Positions 1 to 8,512 of a DNA stretch of 64,000 nucleotides are shown piece by piece. Both the position numbers and the translations under genes were made by a program. The notes under the pieces are model-generated. The model searched no databases and had not been told where the DNA came from. It saw only the letters and a list, made by a program, of their open reading frames with translations. The stretch is from Rossellomorea sp. y25 (GTDB lineage Bacteria > Bacillota > Bacilli > Bacillales > Bacillaceae_B): NCBI RefSeq assembly GCF_038049935.1, contig NZ_CP145886.1:4569007-4633006 (forward strand), in the 5' to 3' direction. How positions within the stretch are numbered: position 1 is the first letter of the stretch; each line of letters begins with the position of its first letter.

Positions 1-35
1 TCCAAAGAAAAATGATTTCGTCCATCTTACCGGCG

Positions 36-53
36 TGTGACAATAATGTCACA
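36..53. promoter_or_regulatory. BceR-type operator (perfect inverted repeat)
   Basis: A perfect palindrome, TGTGACA, four bases, then TGTCACA, lies about 90 bases before the transporter genes. This is the layout known for BceR-like response regulators that induce bceAB-type transporters on peptide-antibiotic stress. A TATAAT at 105-110 and a GATAAT-like hexamer at 73-78 are candidate -10 elements; neither has a good -35, which fits an activator-dependent promoter. The regulator and kinase genes are not in the window and would be expected just upstream. Confidence 0.7.
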
Positions 54-140
54 TGCTTTTCTGTTTTGTTCGGATAATAAAAGGAAAAGAATCTTCCTGC
101 TTTTTATAATGAGAGTATCAAATCAAAGGAGTTTTTCACG

Positions 141-902
141 ATGACGATATTAGAAGCAACAAAACTTCATAAAAGCTACGGCAATAAATTCAATAAACAG
201 GAAGTCTTAAAGGGAATCGACCTGTCGATCCAAAAAGGAGAATTCGTCAGTATCATGGGGGCATCGGGTTCGGGGAAAACCACTCTCTTAAACGTCCTTT
301 CCTCCATCGACAAAGTGAGCGAAGGTTCGATTAAAATTGAAAGCAATGAAATGACGATGATGAAAGAGAAGCAGCTCGCCGAGTTCCGAAAGAATCACCT
401 TGGCTTTATCTTTCAGGATTACAACCTGCTCGACACATTGACAGTGAAAGAGAACATTCTTCTGCCTTTATCCATCACCAAGACACCTAAAAAGGAAGCC
501 GATCAGAAATTCAATGATCTTGCTTCGGAGCTTGGGATTCTAGAATTAAAAGATAAGTACCCGAACGAAATTTCAGGCGGACAAAAACAACGTACATCAG
601 CAGCTCGGGCATTCATCCATGAACCAAGCATCATTTTTGCCGACGAGCCAACAGGTGCACTCGACTCAAAGTCAGCCTCTGATCTTTTGAACAAGCTGAG
701 TGAGTTAAATCAAAAGCTGAAAGCCACGATCGTCATGGTCACACATGATCCCGTTGCAGCCAGCTACTGCAGCCGGGTCATCTTTATCAAGGATGGGCAG
801 ATCTATACACAATTAACGAAAGGCGAGCAGCAAAGACAGCACTTCTTCAAGGACATCATGAAAACCCAAGGGGTGCTTGGCGGGGTGCAAAATGAACATT
901 AA
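141..902 (+). CDS. BceA-type ABC transporter ATP-binding protein
   Basis: This is the cytoplasmic ATPase of a peptide-antibiotic sensing and detoxification transporter (BceA/YtsC/PsdA family). Walker A GASGSGKT is at residues 40-47, a Q-loop FQDYN at 91-95, the signature ISGGQ at 144-148 and Walker B IIFADEP at 164-170. At 253 residues it has family length. An AAAGGAG site sits 9 bases before the ATG. The 3' end overlaps the permease gene by 11 bases, so the two are translationally coupled. Which peptides it handles (bacitracin, nisin or others) cannot be read from the sequence. Confidence 0.92.
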   Translation: MTILEATKLHKSYGNKFNKQEVLKGIDLSIQKGEFVSIMGASGSGKTTLLNVLSSIDKVSEGSIKIESNEMTMMKEKQLAEFRKNHLGFIFQDYNLLDTLTVKENILLPLSITKTPKKEADQKFNDLASELGILELKDKYPNEISGGQKQRTSAARAFIHEPSIIFADEPTGALDSKSASDLLNKLSELNQKLKATIVMVTHDPVAASYCSRVIFIKDGQIYTQLTKGEQQRQHFFKDIMKTQGVLGGVQNEH

Positions 903-2838
903 TACGCTCATCTTCAGAAATCTGAAGAAGAACCTCAAGAATTATTATCTTTATGTATTTGCTCTGGTCTTTAGTGTCGCGCTTTATTTTGCCTTTGTCA
1001 CCCTGCAGTATGATCCATCCATGGATGCAACGAAGGGATCCATTAAAGGCGGCGCAGCTGTTCGTGCCGCTTCCGTACTACTTGTGGCAATCGTCTCGAT
1101 CTTTCTTTTATATGCCAACACTCTCTTCATTAAGAGAAGAAGTAAAGAAATTGGCCTATTTCAATTAATAGGAATGACAAAAAATAAAATCTTCCGCATT
1201 TTGAGCGTGGAGAACTTCATCCTTTATTTCGGGTCATTGATACTCGGCATTTTGATCGGATTCTCCTTCTCAAAATTGATCATCATGATCTTATTCAAAA
1301 TAACCGGAGTCGAGGCGATTGCCACACTCCACTTCTCAACCCAGGCACTTATCCAGACCATCCTTGTTTTCTGCGCGATCTACCTGCTGATCATGCTGAT
1401 GAACTTTGTCTTTATTAAAAGGCAAAGCATACTATCACTGTTCAGAGTCCGTTCATCAACGGAAACTAAAGTGAAAAGAATGTCCAAGGTTGAAATCATC
1501 CTCGGGATCCTCGGGATGATCCTGATTGCCTCGGGGTACTATGTGTCTTCCAAATTGTTTGGCGGGGACTTCACGACCATGCCTCAGCTGTTTGGAGCCA
1601 TGCTCTTCATCCTTGGCTCGGTCATTCTCGGTACTTACCTGTTTTATAAGGGATCCGTGAGCTTTATTTTTAACATGATACGAAAGAAGAAAGATGGATA
1701 TCTGAATATCAATGAAGTTCTGTCCCTTTCATCCATCATGTTCCGGATGAAATCGAACGCTTTATTGCTGACGATCATCACGACGGTATCGGCACTGGCT
1801 ATAGCATTATTGTCCCTGAGCTATATCGGCTATTATTCGGCTGAAAAAACAGCTCAAAATAATGTTCCGACCGATTTTTCATTTACAAATACACAAGACT
1901 TCCAACACTTTAAAGAAGCCCTACTGGATAATGGCATTGAATTCAAGAAGGAAGAAATCGAAGTCATTGAAGTGTTGGTCAACCTGAAAGGCATTACAGA
2001 CTCTGAATTTGGCGAACTGAACGGTTCATTGGATGCCATGCCGAACTCGGTCATCAGCGAGAAAAACGTTGAAGGCGTCGAAGTAAAAGAAGACGAAACG
2101 GTCTTTACAGGCTATAGCGACTTACTTCAAAAGGTCATTCCCTTACATGATTCAGGAATGACGGAGCTGAAAGGAAAAACGGAGGTCACCAAGCTCAAGT
2201 ACTTGGGAATGCGTGATGACTACCCGATTTCATGGTATTTTACAGCGGGTGGTTCACCTGTCGTGATCGTGGATGACACTGTATTCAAACGCTTGAAGAA
2301 TGATTTAGATCCTGCAATACAGAGAGAATCCTCCCTTTACATCGGGGTGACGATTGAACAAGAAAAAGATATCTTGAAAGCAAACGACCTCTTTCATGAG
2401 TTAAAACTCGACGAAGGATGGGCAAACGACTCACAGTATGATATGAAAGCCGAACAGAAACAAAATATCGGACTCATCATGTTCATCGTCGGGTTCCTGG
2501 GTCTCACCTTCCTGATCACATCCGGATGCATCCTGTACTTTAAGCAAATGGACGAAAGTGAAGATGAGAAACCGAACTATACGATTTTAAGAAAACTGGG
2601 CTTCACTCAGGGTGACTTATTGAGAGGCATTCAAGCCAAGCAGCTTTTCAGCTTCGGGATCCCACTCCTCACCGGTCTGCTGCACAGTTACTTCGCGGTT
2701 CAATCCGGGTGGTTCCTGTTCGGTGCAGAGGTTTGGACTCCGATGATCATCGTGATGGGGTTATATACGGTGTTATACTCGATCTTTGGCATATTATCAG
2801 TCCTGTATTATAAAAAAGTGATAAAAGCATCGCTGTAA
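892..2838 (+). CDS. BceB-type ABC transporter permease
   Basis: This is the membrane partner of the preceding ATPase, 648 residues. It has the BceB plan: one N-terminal helix, an FtsX-type set of helices, a hydrophilic extracellular sensor domain of roughly 200 residues (about 315-525) between helices 7 and 8, and three C-terminal helices. In characterised Bce modules this domain senses the peptide and the permease signals directly to a BceS-type kinase. The ATG at 892 (protein starting [10 protein letters not shown]) is chosen over an in-frame TTG at 877 because family members start there. Transcription ends at a hairpin directly downstream. Confidence 0.92.
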   Translation: MNINTLIFRNLKKNLKNYYLYVFALVFSVALYFAFVTLQYDPSMDATKGSIKGGAAVRAASVLLVAIVSIFLLYANTLFIKRRSKEIGLFQLIGMTKNKIFRILSVENFILYFGSLILGILIGFSFSKLIIMILFKITGVEAIATLHFSTQALIQTILVFCAIYLLIMLMNFVFIKRQSILSLFRVRSSTETKVKRMSKVEIILGILGMILIASGYYVSSKLFGGDFTTMPQLFGAMLFILGSVILGTYLFYKGSVSFIFNMIRKKKDGYLNINEVLSLSSIMFRMKSNALLLTIITTVSALAIALLSLSYIGYYSAEKTAQNNVPTDFSFTNTQDFQHFKEALLDNGIEFKKEEIEVIEVLVNLKGITDSEFGELNGSLDAMPNSVISEKNVEGVEVKEDETVFTGYSDLLQKVIPLHDSGMTELKGKTEVTKLKYLGMRDDYPISWYFTAGGSPVVIVDDTVFKRLKNDLDPAIQRESSLYIGVTIEQEKDILKANDLFHELKLDEGWANDSQYDMKAEQKQNIGLIMFIVGFLGLTFLITSGCILYFKQMDESEDEKPNYTILRKLGFTQGDLLRGIQAKQLFSFGIPLLTGLLHSYFAVQSGWFLFGAEVWTPMIIVMGLYTVLYSIFGILSVLYYKKVIKASL

Positions 2839-2844
2839 ACGGAA

Positions 2845-2883
2845 AGAGCCATCCCTTGGTATGATACCGGGATGGCTCTTTTA
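2845..2883. terminator. Bidirectional terminator between convergent genes
   Basis: An 11-base-pair stem (AGAGCCATCCC with GGGATGGCTCT) is followed by a T-run on the plus strand. It lies 6 bases after the permease stop and just beyond the end of the small minus-strand gene. Confidence 0.85.
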
Positions 2884-2895
2884 TGTAGTTCAACG

Positions 2896-3021
2896 TTACT
2901 TCCTTTTCTGGCTTTTCATCTTATTCATTTCAAGTTCCGCAGCGTATTCTTCTTGGGATTTCCCTTGTTTGAAGCTTTCAGATTGAATCTTTTTTAGTTT
3001 GTTATCGTTTTGATTTGGCAT
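2896..3021 (-). CDS. Small basic, glutamine-rich protein of unknown function (41 aa)
   Basis: This short gene has a near-perfect AGGAGGT ribosome site 6 bases before its ATG and shares the downstream terminator with the bce genes. The product is hydrophilic, starts MPNQNDNKLKK, has EEYAAELEMNK in the middle and ends in lysines. It has no membrane segment or cysteine. The composition and a stretch resembling QYGTEF recall gamma-type small acid-soluble spore proteins, but the match is too weak to name it one. It would be easily missed because of its length; the ribosome site is the main reason to call it. Confidence 0.65.
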   Translation of the reverse strand: MPNQNDNKLKKIQSESFKQGKSQEEYAAELEMNKMKSQKRK

Positions 3022-3134
3022 GTCCACACCTCCTGTCTTCACGGTTATTATGGACATGCACGTGAAATTTATTCTTTACTTCCATCTTGATATGTTCATT
3101 CATTGAAAGACCCATTTCGCCAGAAGGGGGGATG

Positions 3135-3929
3135 TTAATTTACTAAATCATTTTCCTTTACTCTATCCAATACCCCAACGATCTCCCTTACTAATTTTTC
3201 GCCCGTTGCTTGCTGAGCTTCCAACCACTCAATACCGTCTTTACTCACCATTCTTAACGTCCAATTAAAAGAGGGGGATGATAGGACATGAACACCTTCA
3301 ATATTCCAATCAAATTTATTTCTGTAGAACATCATTAATCGATTCGTATGAATCTTTCTTTGTATTGATCTATTAAAATGCTTTACTAGTAAACTATCCG
3401 AATCTACATTATTATTAATCGCTATCTGGTTCAGGTTGATTAAGGTTTGACGTTCACAGTAGAGTAGATAATCACTTGGGATTATATACAGGGGATCATT
3501 TAATCGAACAGATCGATTTTCAATACCCATCAGCATTCGGGGAAGAATAATTTGTTTTATTGTATAGTCGGGGGCTGGGTGATTAATCACCTTATAGCCC
3601 AACTCATTCTCTTTCAGGCATTCAATGACCCGATCATCACTAAAATAAAAAACACTTTGTTCCTGATGATCTGTTACGATTTCTGCAACTAAATTGCTTC
3701 TTGCCAGTACCCACATGGCTTCGATAAATTGATCCTCGAATTTTAATTCTCCTTGGATATAATCCACCAGCCCCATCTTATTAAGCTTTTTGAACATCTT
3801 TTCCCATTCTTTTTCTAATTCATCCTCTTGATAATGAGGAAATGGATTTGTTATTCCTATCAGTACTTTCCCGCCTAACATCTTTACCAGTAAATATAAG
3901 TCCTTGCTGGTCACTATCCAATTAGACAA
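3135..3929 (-). CDS. EspG-like protein at the end of an LXG operon (tentative)
   Basis: This 264-residue soluble protein starts at a TTG with GGGGG about 8 bases upstream. It has no signal peptide or membrane helix. The N-terminal pattern (hydrophobic helix, acidic helix around residues 35-50, a GLVDYIQGE-like turn, then a helix rich in Ala/Leu) resembles the EspG superfamily of type VII secretion chaperones known from actinobacterial ESX systems; this is a fold-level guess, not a clear homology. It is the last gene of a run that begins with ywqH-like and ywqI-like genes, which supports a secretion-associated job. An immunity protein is the alternative. Confidence 0.45.
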   Translation of the reverse strand: MSNWIVTSKDLYLLVKMLGGKVLIGITNPFPHYQEDELEKEWEKMFKKLNKMGLVDYIQGELKFEDQFIEAMWVLARSNLVAEIVTDHQEQSVFYFSDDRVIECLKENELGYKVINHPAPDYTIKQIILPRMLMGIENRSVRLNDPLYIIPSDYLLYCERQTLINLNQIAINNNVDSDSLLVKHFNRSIQRKIHTNRLMMFYRNKFDWNIEGVHVLSSPSFNWTLRMVSKDGIEWLEAQQATGEKLVREIVGVLDRVKENDLVN

Positions 3930-3957
3930 TTGTAGTCCCCCTTTATAAACCTATGTC

Positions 3958-4601
3958 TTAACCGAATTTCCTCGATGTTTTCGGTTTTCCGAAATCAGGA
4001 TAACTCTTTATAACTTTTTCGTAGTTCTTTTTAATGAAAATAAAGCGATGGATATAAGTTGATAAATAAGCCGTTACAATGGATATGACCGAGTAAGCTG
4101 TGATCATAACAATCATATAGGCAGAATCAGTAACCAAATACGACATCAGAAATTGCGCAATAATATATCCAAAACTTGAAGCGGCTATTATTAAAGATAC
4201 ATTAAACTTTGATTCTCCATTTTGAAGTTTAGTATACGTCCCTGAATATAGCATTTTTGCGTTAATAATTTGTATTGAAACCAGTAGAAAAAGCATTAAT
4301 AGTATCCCTATTACAAAATAACTGCTACCTTCAACACCAACATGCCTATATAAGAACTTCTGAATCACCAGAAAATACACAAACGTATTTACAATTCCAA
4401 AACACCAAGATACAAGTAATAAGACTTTTCGAATTTATAAGGGGCAATTATATATAAAAGAGCCCAAATATGGATACATATTATCGGAATAAGAGCTACC
4501 CAAAATAGCGGGGCAAAAAAGGGAATACTCAGGAGCGGCAATAATCCTACAAAGTCCATTAAAATTAATAAAAATCCGATGACGTTTCTTCTGTGTTCCC
4601 T
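3958..4601 (-). pseudogene. Broken second copy of the six-helix putative immunity protein
   Basis: Reading this strand gives a protein clearly paralogous to the intact gene at 5045-5746. Shared stretches include WAL/IIAPYKFE, NTFVYFLVIQK, SGTY then LQ-GE, and F-IK. Two lesions are visible. About 35 N-terminal codons are missing, so homology begins directly after the stop codon of the upstream gene and in that gene's frame. One T is also missing from a T-run (plus-strand A-run 4399-4402), shifting frame in the third helix. The C-terminal 140 codons remain open (3958-4380) with an internal ATG, so a short membrane product is conceivable but has no clear ribosome site. Confidence 0.75.
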
Positions 4602-5030
4602 TTAACCTGTTTTTTTATTTTCATGAATATATGATATGACCTTGTTAATATCTGTCGTATAATATAAAACCTGGTTGATATCGTACATTACTTTATGTTC
4701 AACGATAAGGTACTCATCAGGATGGATGTTGTTAAAGAACTTTTTCCACTTGTTCCTCTTCTCCATCTTTTTTGTTTCTTCATCTAATTTTTCAGAGTCA
4801 AACTTGTAGACGCCGTAACTTGGCACTTCTATCTTAGTGTTAGGAAAAGCATTCTTTAACTCCTCGACCATTTCATTTTGCGGTTCAATCTCTGTCACAA
4901 CCACCACATTTTCTTCTGTTGCATCCAAGATTTTGTTTGATTGGTAGTCATAATCTTCATCACTCATTTCTTTTTCTGTGAAAATAGCGATACAGAAACG
5001 ATTTTCTTCTTTTTTCTTTTTTAGGAACAT
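4602..5030 (-). CDS. Hypothetical cytosolic protein of the LXG cassette (142 aa)
   Basis: I do not recognise the family. The protein is hydrophilic and charged, with a lysine-rich start (MFLKKKKEENRF), a VVVVTEIEP strand near residue 40 and a C-terminal region with several tyrosines and histidines. It has no signal peptide or helix long enough to span a membrane. The ATG at 5030 is chosen because GAGGGG lies 9 bases before it, whereas the in-frame ATG at 5039 touches that site. It lies 14 bases after the membrane-protein gene and before that gene's decayed copy, so it was probably part of the duplicated toxin-immunity unit. A second immunity or adaptor role is inference. Confidence 0.6.
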   Translation of the reverse strand: MFLKKKKEENRFCIAIFTEKEMSDEDYDYQSNKILDATEENVVVVTEIEPQNEMVEELKNAFPNTKIEVPSYGVYKFDSEKLDEETKKMEKRNKWKKFFNNIHPDEYLIVEHKVMYDINQVLYYTTDINKVISYIHENKKTG

Positions 5031-5044
5031 AGTCTTCATCCCCT

Positions 5045-5746
5045 CTATGTGTTTTTTCTTAGCTTTTTAGGTAATCCAAATTCAGGATAAACTTGCTTTA
5101 CCTTTTCCATGTTTCTTTTAATAAAGAAAAATTTGTGAATACTCGTTGAAAAGAAAGCTGTAGCTATAGAGAGTAACGAAAAAACCCCTATAATAATAAG
5201 TGTTTTCATCGACTCTACAAAAAAGGAAGATAGTATAAATTGGGCTAATACGTAGCCTATACCTGAGGCAGCAGCTATCGGCGAAAGATTTAAGGACTTT
5301 TCTCCTTTTTGAAGACGTGAGTATGTACCGGAATATAGTGAACGTATGTTAATCCAATTCAAGACTACAAGTAGAGAAACACAGATTACCAAACCCATGA
5401 ATGCAGGTACCATTCCTTCAACTTGAAAAGTATTATAAATAAGTTTTTGAATGACTAAAAAGTAAACAAAGGTATTAATAACACCATAAACTCCAAAAAA
5501 TAGATAGTATGAGTGTTCAAATTTATATGGAGCAATAATAATTGGAATGGCCCATAAGTGTATTAGGATGACTGGAATGATTCCTGACCAAAAGATCAAG
5601 GGAATCATTGGTTCGCCTAATAGAAAAATGACTCCAATGAAATCCAAAAATATGAGAAAGAAAACGATTATATTCCCCCTATTTTCTTTTGGATTCTGAA
5701 ATCTTAAATAAGATAATGTAATCTCATCTATTTTAGCTTTCTTCAA
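5045..5746 (-). CDS. Six-helix membrane protein, probable immunity to the adjacent LXG toxin
   Basis: This 233-residue protein has six strongly hydrophobic segments (about residues 25-45, 51-73, 82-104, 115-133, 155-175 and 182-202) and a basic C-terminus. The TTG at 5746 is preferred because AGAGGTG lies 5 bases before it; an upstream in-frame ATG at 5779 has no ribosome site. It directly follows the LXG toxin gene, the usual place for a cognate immunity gene. A multi-pass membrane immunity protein fits a toxin whose tail looks membrane-active. A damaged paralog follows two genes downstream. The immunity role is inferred from position and topology only. Confidence 0.7.
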   Translation of the reverse strand: MKKAKIDEITLSYLRFQNPKENRGNIIVFFLIFLDFIGVIFLLGEPMIPLIFWSGIIPVILIHLWAIPIIIAPYKFEHSYYLFFGVYGVINTFVYFLVIQKLIYNTFQVEGMVPAFMGLVICVSLLVVLNWINIRSLYSGTYSRLQKGEKSLNLSPIAAASGIGYVLAQFILSSFFVESMKTLIIIGVFSLLSIATAFFSTSIHKFFFIKRNMEKVKQVYPEFGLPKKLRKNT

Positions 5747-5795
5747 ATAAACACCTCTTTTTAACATAAGACCAATCATATTGAATTAATTGAGT

Positions 5796-7238
5796 TTAAA
5801 ACCAAGATCCAACTTTATCAATGATACTTGTGGTCCCTTTTTTAATTGCATCTCCAATTGAATCACTCTCGCCATCACCATCAACATCCATAAATTTAAC
5901 ATCTGAAAGAGCTGTCGTTACTAGAATTCCTATTCCAGCACCCACTACTGCTCCGACGGCAACCCCAACCGGACCACCAAATGCTACGCCTGCCATAGCT
6001 CCAAATTTGGCACCTGCCATGGCAGATGCTGCAATAGAAGCACCTGCTATTGCTACATCTCCCGTTACATTACCGGCAATTTCACTCCCTGATTGTTTAT
6101 GCTGAACCCCGTGGACGATATCACCCACAACAGTTGTTCCCACACCTATGTAACCGATTCTGTTTCCAGCCCACTTAAATGACTCTTTGACACTGGTCAT
6201 GGGGTCCACTAATTTATAAAGTTTTGTATAATTTGTCGCATTGGTACCTGAGTAGTTTCTTTTATTAATTTTATATAATTCCGGTTTATCTACTTTTAAC
6301 CTTACTCTATCCTTGCCCTGTGAGGTAGTATAACTGTTTTTCGTCACACCAAAACCTTTTCTGGCTAAATTCACACTCTTCGCAGCGCCATAACCGGCAG
6401 CAGTCGCAATACCCAAATTCGTCGCGGCATTAATCGGCTGCTCTCGCCACTGATCAAAATTGACTCCCAACGTCGGTGTCGGGTCCCATTCAGGCTGCAG
6501 TCCATTTACGGTATCAGCCGCTTCAACCCCATTCTCGACAAATCGGGGATTGTTGGTCAGCTCGAAATAAGGGTTTGTCGACCCGCTCTCGGACATATAT
6601 TGAGGGTTGTAACAGCTATTGGGCTGATACGTATCGATTGAGATTTTCCCGTTGGAGAAGAGACCTTGAATTTGGTGAATGTATTGGTTCATCTTGTGGA
6701 CATCTTGTTGGATTGGCTCTAGCTTAGCAGACTGACTTTGATCAAACTGGTGGAGTTTTTCGACGGTTTGATCTTTTTGCTGCCTCGCAATGTGAACCTG
6801 TTGAAGGAAAAAATCGTCCTGTATTCTTGGTAATGAGACGATATCTTGAACACTTTGAATCGTCTCATTGGACTCAGTTGTTAAGTCCATGACCATATCC
6901 CTACCCCTATTTAATCCATTTTCCATATCGTGCTGCAAAAAGTTTTCCTGTATATATCCATTTTGTGCCGGCTCCAACCCTTGTAGTTCATTTTTAATGG
7001 CTTCCAGGGTCGACTCATATGCCGTCACCATTTGCTGGTAGAACTCCAGGAAGGATTGATGGGAATCCTGGTAGAAAGCCCGTATCGATTGCCCCGCTTT
7101 TCCTTTGAAAGAGGCATCTTGAGAAATAAAGTCATTTATGGCTGATTCGATTTCAATCATCTGTTCTTTTTGCTGGTTTACCTTTCGAAGGACTTGTTCT
7201 AATCCTGACTCCAAAGACATGACATCCAGTGTTTTCAT
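5796..7238 (-). CDS. LXG-domain type VII secretion toxin with glycine-zipper C-terminus
   Basis: Residues 1 to about 200 form the helical, coiled-coil LXG delivery domain typical of YwqJ/YeeF-type toxins; near the start is LESG. A linker follows. Residues about 385-440 are a run of small residues with repeated GxxxG/AxxxG spacing (MAGVAFGGPVGVAVGAVVGAG), which looks like a glycine zipper that inserts in membranes. Then comes a DVDGDGESD loop (about 451-459) of the calcium-binding type seen in EF-hands and dockerins, and a short amphipathic end. There is no nuclease or NADase motif. TelE-like pore-forming LXG effectors are the nearest concept I know. The ATG has AAGGAGAG upstream. Partners precede it and a membrane protein follows it. 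Confidence 0.85.
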   Translation of the reverse strand: MKTLDVMSLESGLEQVLRKVNQQKEQMIEIESAINDFISQDASFKGKAGQSIRAFYQDSHQSFLEFYQQMVTAYESTLEAIKNELQGLEPAQNGYIQENFLQHDMENGLNRGRDMVMDLTTESNETIQSVQDIVSLPRIQDDFFLQQVHIARQQKDQTVEKLHQFDQSQSAKLEPIQQDVHKMNQYIHQIQGLFSNGKISIDTYQPNSCYNPQYMSESGSTNPYFELTNNPRFVENGVEAADTVNGLQPEWDPTPTLGVNFDQWREQPINAATNLGIATAAGYGAAKSVNLARKGFGVTKNSYTTSQGKDRVRLKVDKPELYKINKRNYSGTNATNYTKLYKLVDPMTSVKESFKWAGNRIGYIGVGTTVVGDIVHGVQHKQSGSEIAGNVTGDVAIAGASIAASAMAGAKFGAMAGVAFGGPVGVAVGAVVGAGIGILVTTALSDVKFMDVDGDGESDSIGDAIKKGTTSIIDKVGSWF

Positions 7239-7252
7239 CCCAATTTCTCTCC

Positions 7253-7531
7253 TTACCTGGCTTTGATATGTGAAGACAGTTCCTGGTCGGCATCCGCCAT
7301 ATCCTGGACAGCTTGTCGTGTCAGTTCTTCATTTCTGATAAGCAGTTCTTTATAACTCTGTACCATCTGTTCCATGCTCTGGTTTAACTCGTTCAATTTT
7401 GTTACCACTTCAAGATGATTTTCATGACCAATGTTTTTAGGTACATCCGGTTGAAGAGACTCTGCAGAGGATTTCATCTTTGAAAGGTGTTGGTCTATCT
7501 CACCATGTACTACCCTGATTTCATTACCCAT
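7253..7531 (-). CDS. YwqI/YxiC-family small LXG partner (DUF5344)
   Basis: This 92-residue all-helical protein belongs to the YwqI/YxiC group of small type VII-associated proteins encoded directly before LXG toxins. It has no signal peptide. The sequence reads as a two-helix hairpin with a PxV turn near residues 28-31 and a long second helix from about 38 to the end. Such proteins bind the LXG domain and help present it for secretion (known for the Lap proteins of streptococci; inferred here). GGGAGGT lies 7 bases before the ATG, and the toxin gene starts 14 bases downstream. Confidence 0.8.
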   Translation of the reverse strand: MGNEIRVVHGEIDQHLSKMKSSAESLQPDVPKNIGHENHLEVVTKLNELNQSMEQMVQSYKELLIRNEELTRQAVQDMADADQELSSHIKAR

Positions 7532-7567
7532 ACAAGCTACCTCCCGCTCTATTCAATGCATTTCAAT

Positions 7568-7918
7568 CTATTCGGCTTTTGCTTCTGCCTCAGATTCCAA
7601 CCTGAGAATGGTATGTTCAATCGCCTGGATTTCACTTCGTATGGTTTGCATCTTACTGCTCAGCATGGAGAACACTTCACTAAACTGGTTATGTTCAATG
7701 TCTGTAAAGTAATGAAGCATTCCTTCAAGTCTTATTTCATCAAATTTATTTGCAAGCGATCCTTGCCAGGTGAATGCTGATAATTCAGGATTAGTAATGG
7801 ATTCCCGATAACTTGCAAATTCCTGTTTGTTCCCTTGAAGTTTGCTTTGACATTCCTGAAGTCTTTGAAGGTGCTCCCGCTTTTCCCTCAACAACCCGTA
7901 GTAATAAAATAAAGACAA
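7568..7918 (-). CDS. YwqH-like small LXG partner (DUF5082)
   Basis: This 116-residue helical protein is the first gene of the LXG operon. It matches the YwqH-like plan: an N-terminal coiled coil (YYYGLLREKREHLQRL), a central tryptophan in FTWQG (a WxG turn, about residues 50-54), and a second coiled coil ending in acidic residues. The WxG hairpin is the feature that relates it to WXG100 substrates. The start is a TTG with GAGGTG upstream. It is expected to act with the next gene product in targeting the LXG toxin to a type VII machine, none of whose genes is in this window. Confidence 0.8.
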   Translation of the reverse strand: MSLFYYYGLLREKREHLQRLQECQSKLQGNKQEFASYRESITNPELSAFTWQGSLANKFDEIRLEGMLHYFTDIEHNQFSEVFSMLSSKMQTIRSEIQAIEHTILRLESEAEAKAE

Positions 7919-8512
7919 GAACGTTCACCTCACTCGATTTCTATTACTCTTATTTATTAAATTTTTCCAATCTTTTTAACTATAACACGGATGAAATTGG
8001 GTCAGAATGATAGAATCTGTTTATTTTTAACGTATGTAATCGTGATTCATATTACCTATTTCTTTTATTTGCTTCCATTTTCGTTGAACAATGAACAATA
8101 TGAACTACTTGTTAAGTAGCACATTTTCTGTAGATTGAAACCTATTTATTAGTAGGTATTTTCCAAGAAAATGAAAATCCCTTTACAAAAGCGTATTTTT
8201 AAGGAAGGGATAAGAATCATTCGTTCCCCACCAAGATCGAATACAACAAGTAACTGTAAAGCATTCCTGGCTGAACCGGAAGTTCGGATTAGCCGTCATC
8301 ATGTTCTCGAATATTGTAGATCCGTTCCATGAGAGTATGTTGTTTGGAGTGTCGAGAGAAGAAGCGAGTACGTTTTATGATATGAGTGGTATCAAAATAA
8401 ATCCGCCTCGAATCGAGACGGATTTATTTTGGTGCTTCCAAATTCAATTCAGGGTGGGTTATCACCTATCCTATCGTGAATGAAGAAATCCACCCCAGGA
8501 TGAGATGGAACT
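7919..8512. other. Intergenic stretch with possible gene remnant
   Basis: The left 150 bases are AT-rich and should hold the LXG operon promoter; a TATAGT on the minus strand near 7980 is possible but has no good -35. From about 8240 to 8390 the plus strand is open and reads like the end of a protein (FGLAVIMFSNIVDPFHES), then runs into the hairpin at 8394-8430. I cannot assign it to a family and see no start or ribosome site, so it may be the last piece of a lost plus-strand gene. Confidence 0.4.
8394..8430. terminator. Orphan rho-independent terminator
   Basis: AAAATAAATCCG pairs with CGGATTTATTTT around a 13-base loop. The T-rich arm is on the plus strand, so it would end plus-strand transcripts, yet no intact plus-strand gene precedes it. 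It can also serve the minus-strand direction after no known gene. Confidence 0.7.

Noticed and set aside
3055-3075. Additional parS site at GCACGTGAAAT
   Set aside because: Only the centre and part of one arm match; the other arm does not fit the consensus.
5821-6105. Plus-strand open frame opposite the LXG toxin
   Set aside because: It is the mirror of the glycine/alanine-rich toxin tail; it has no ribosome site and a composition typical of antisense frames.
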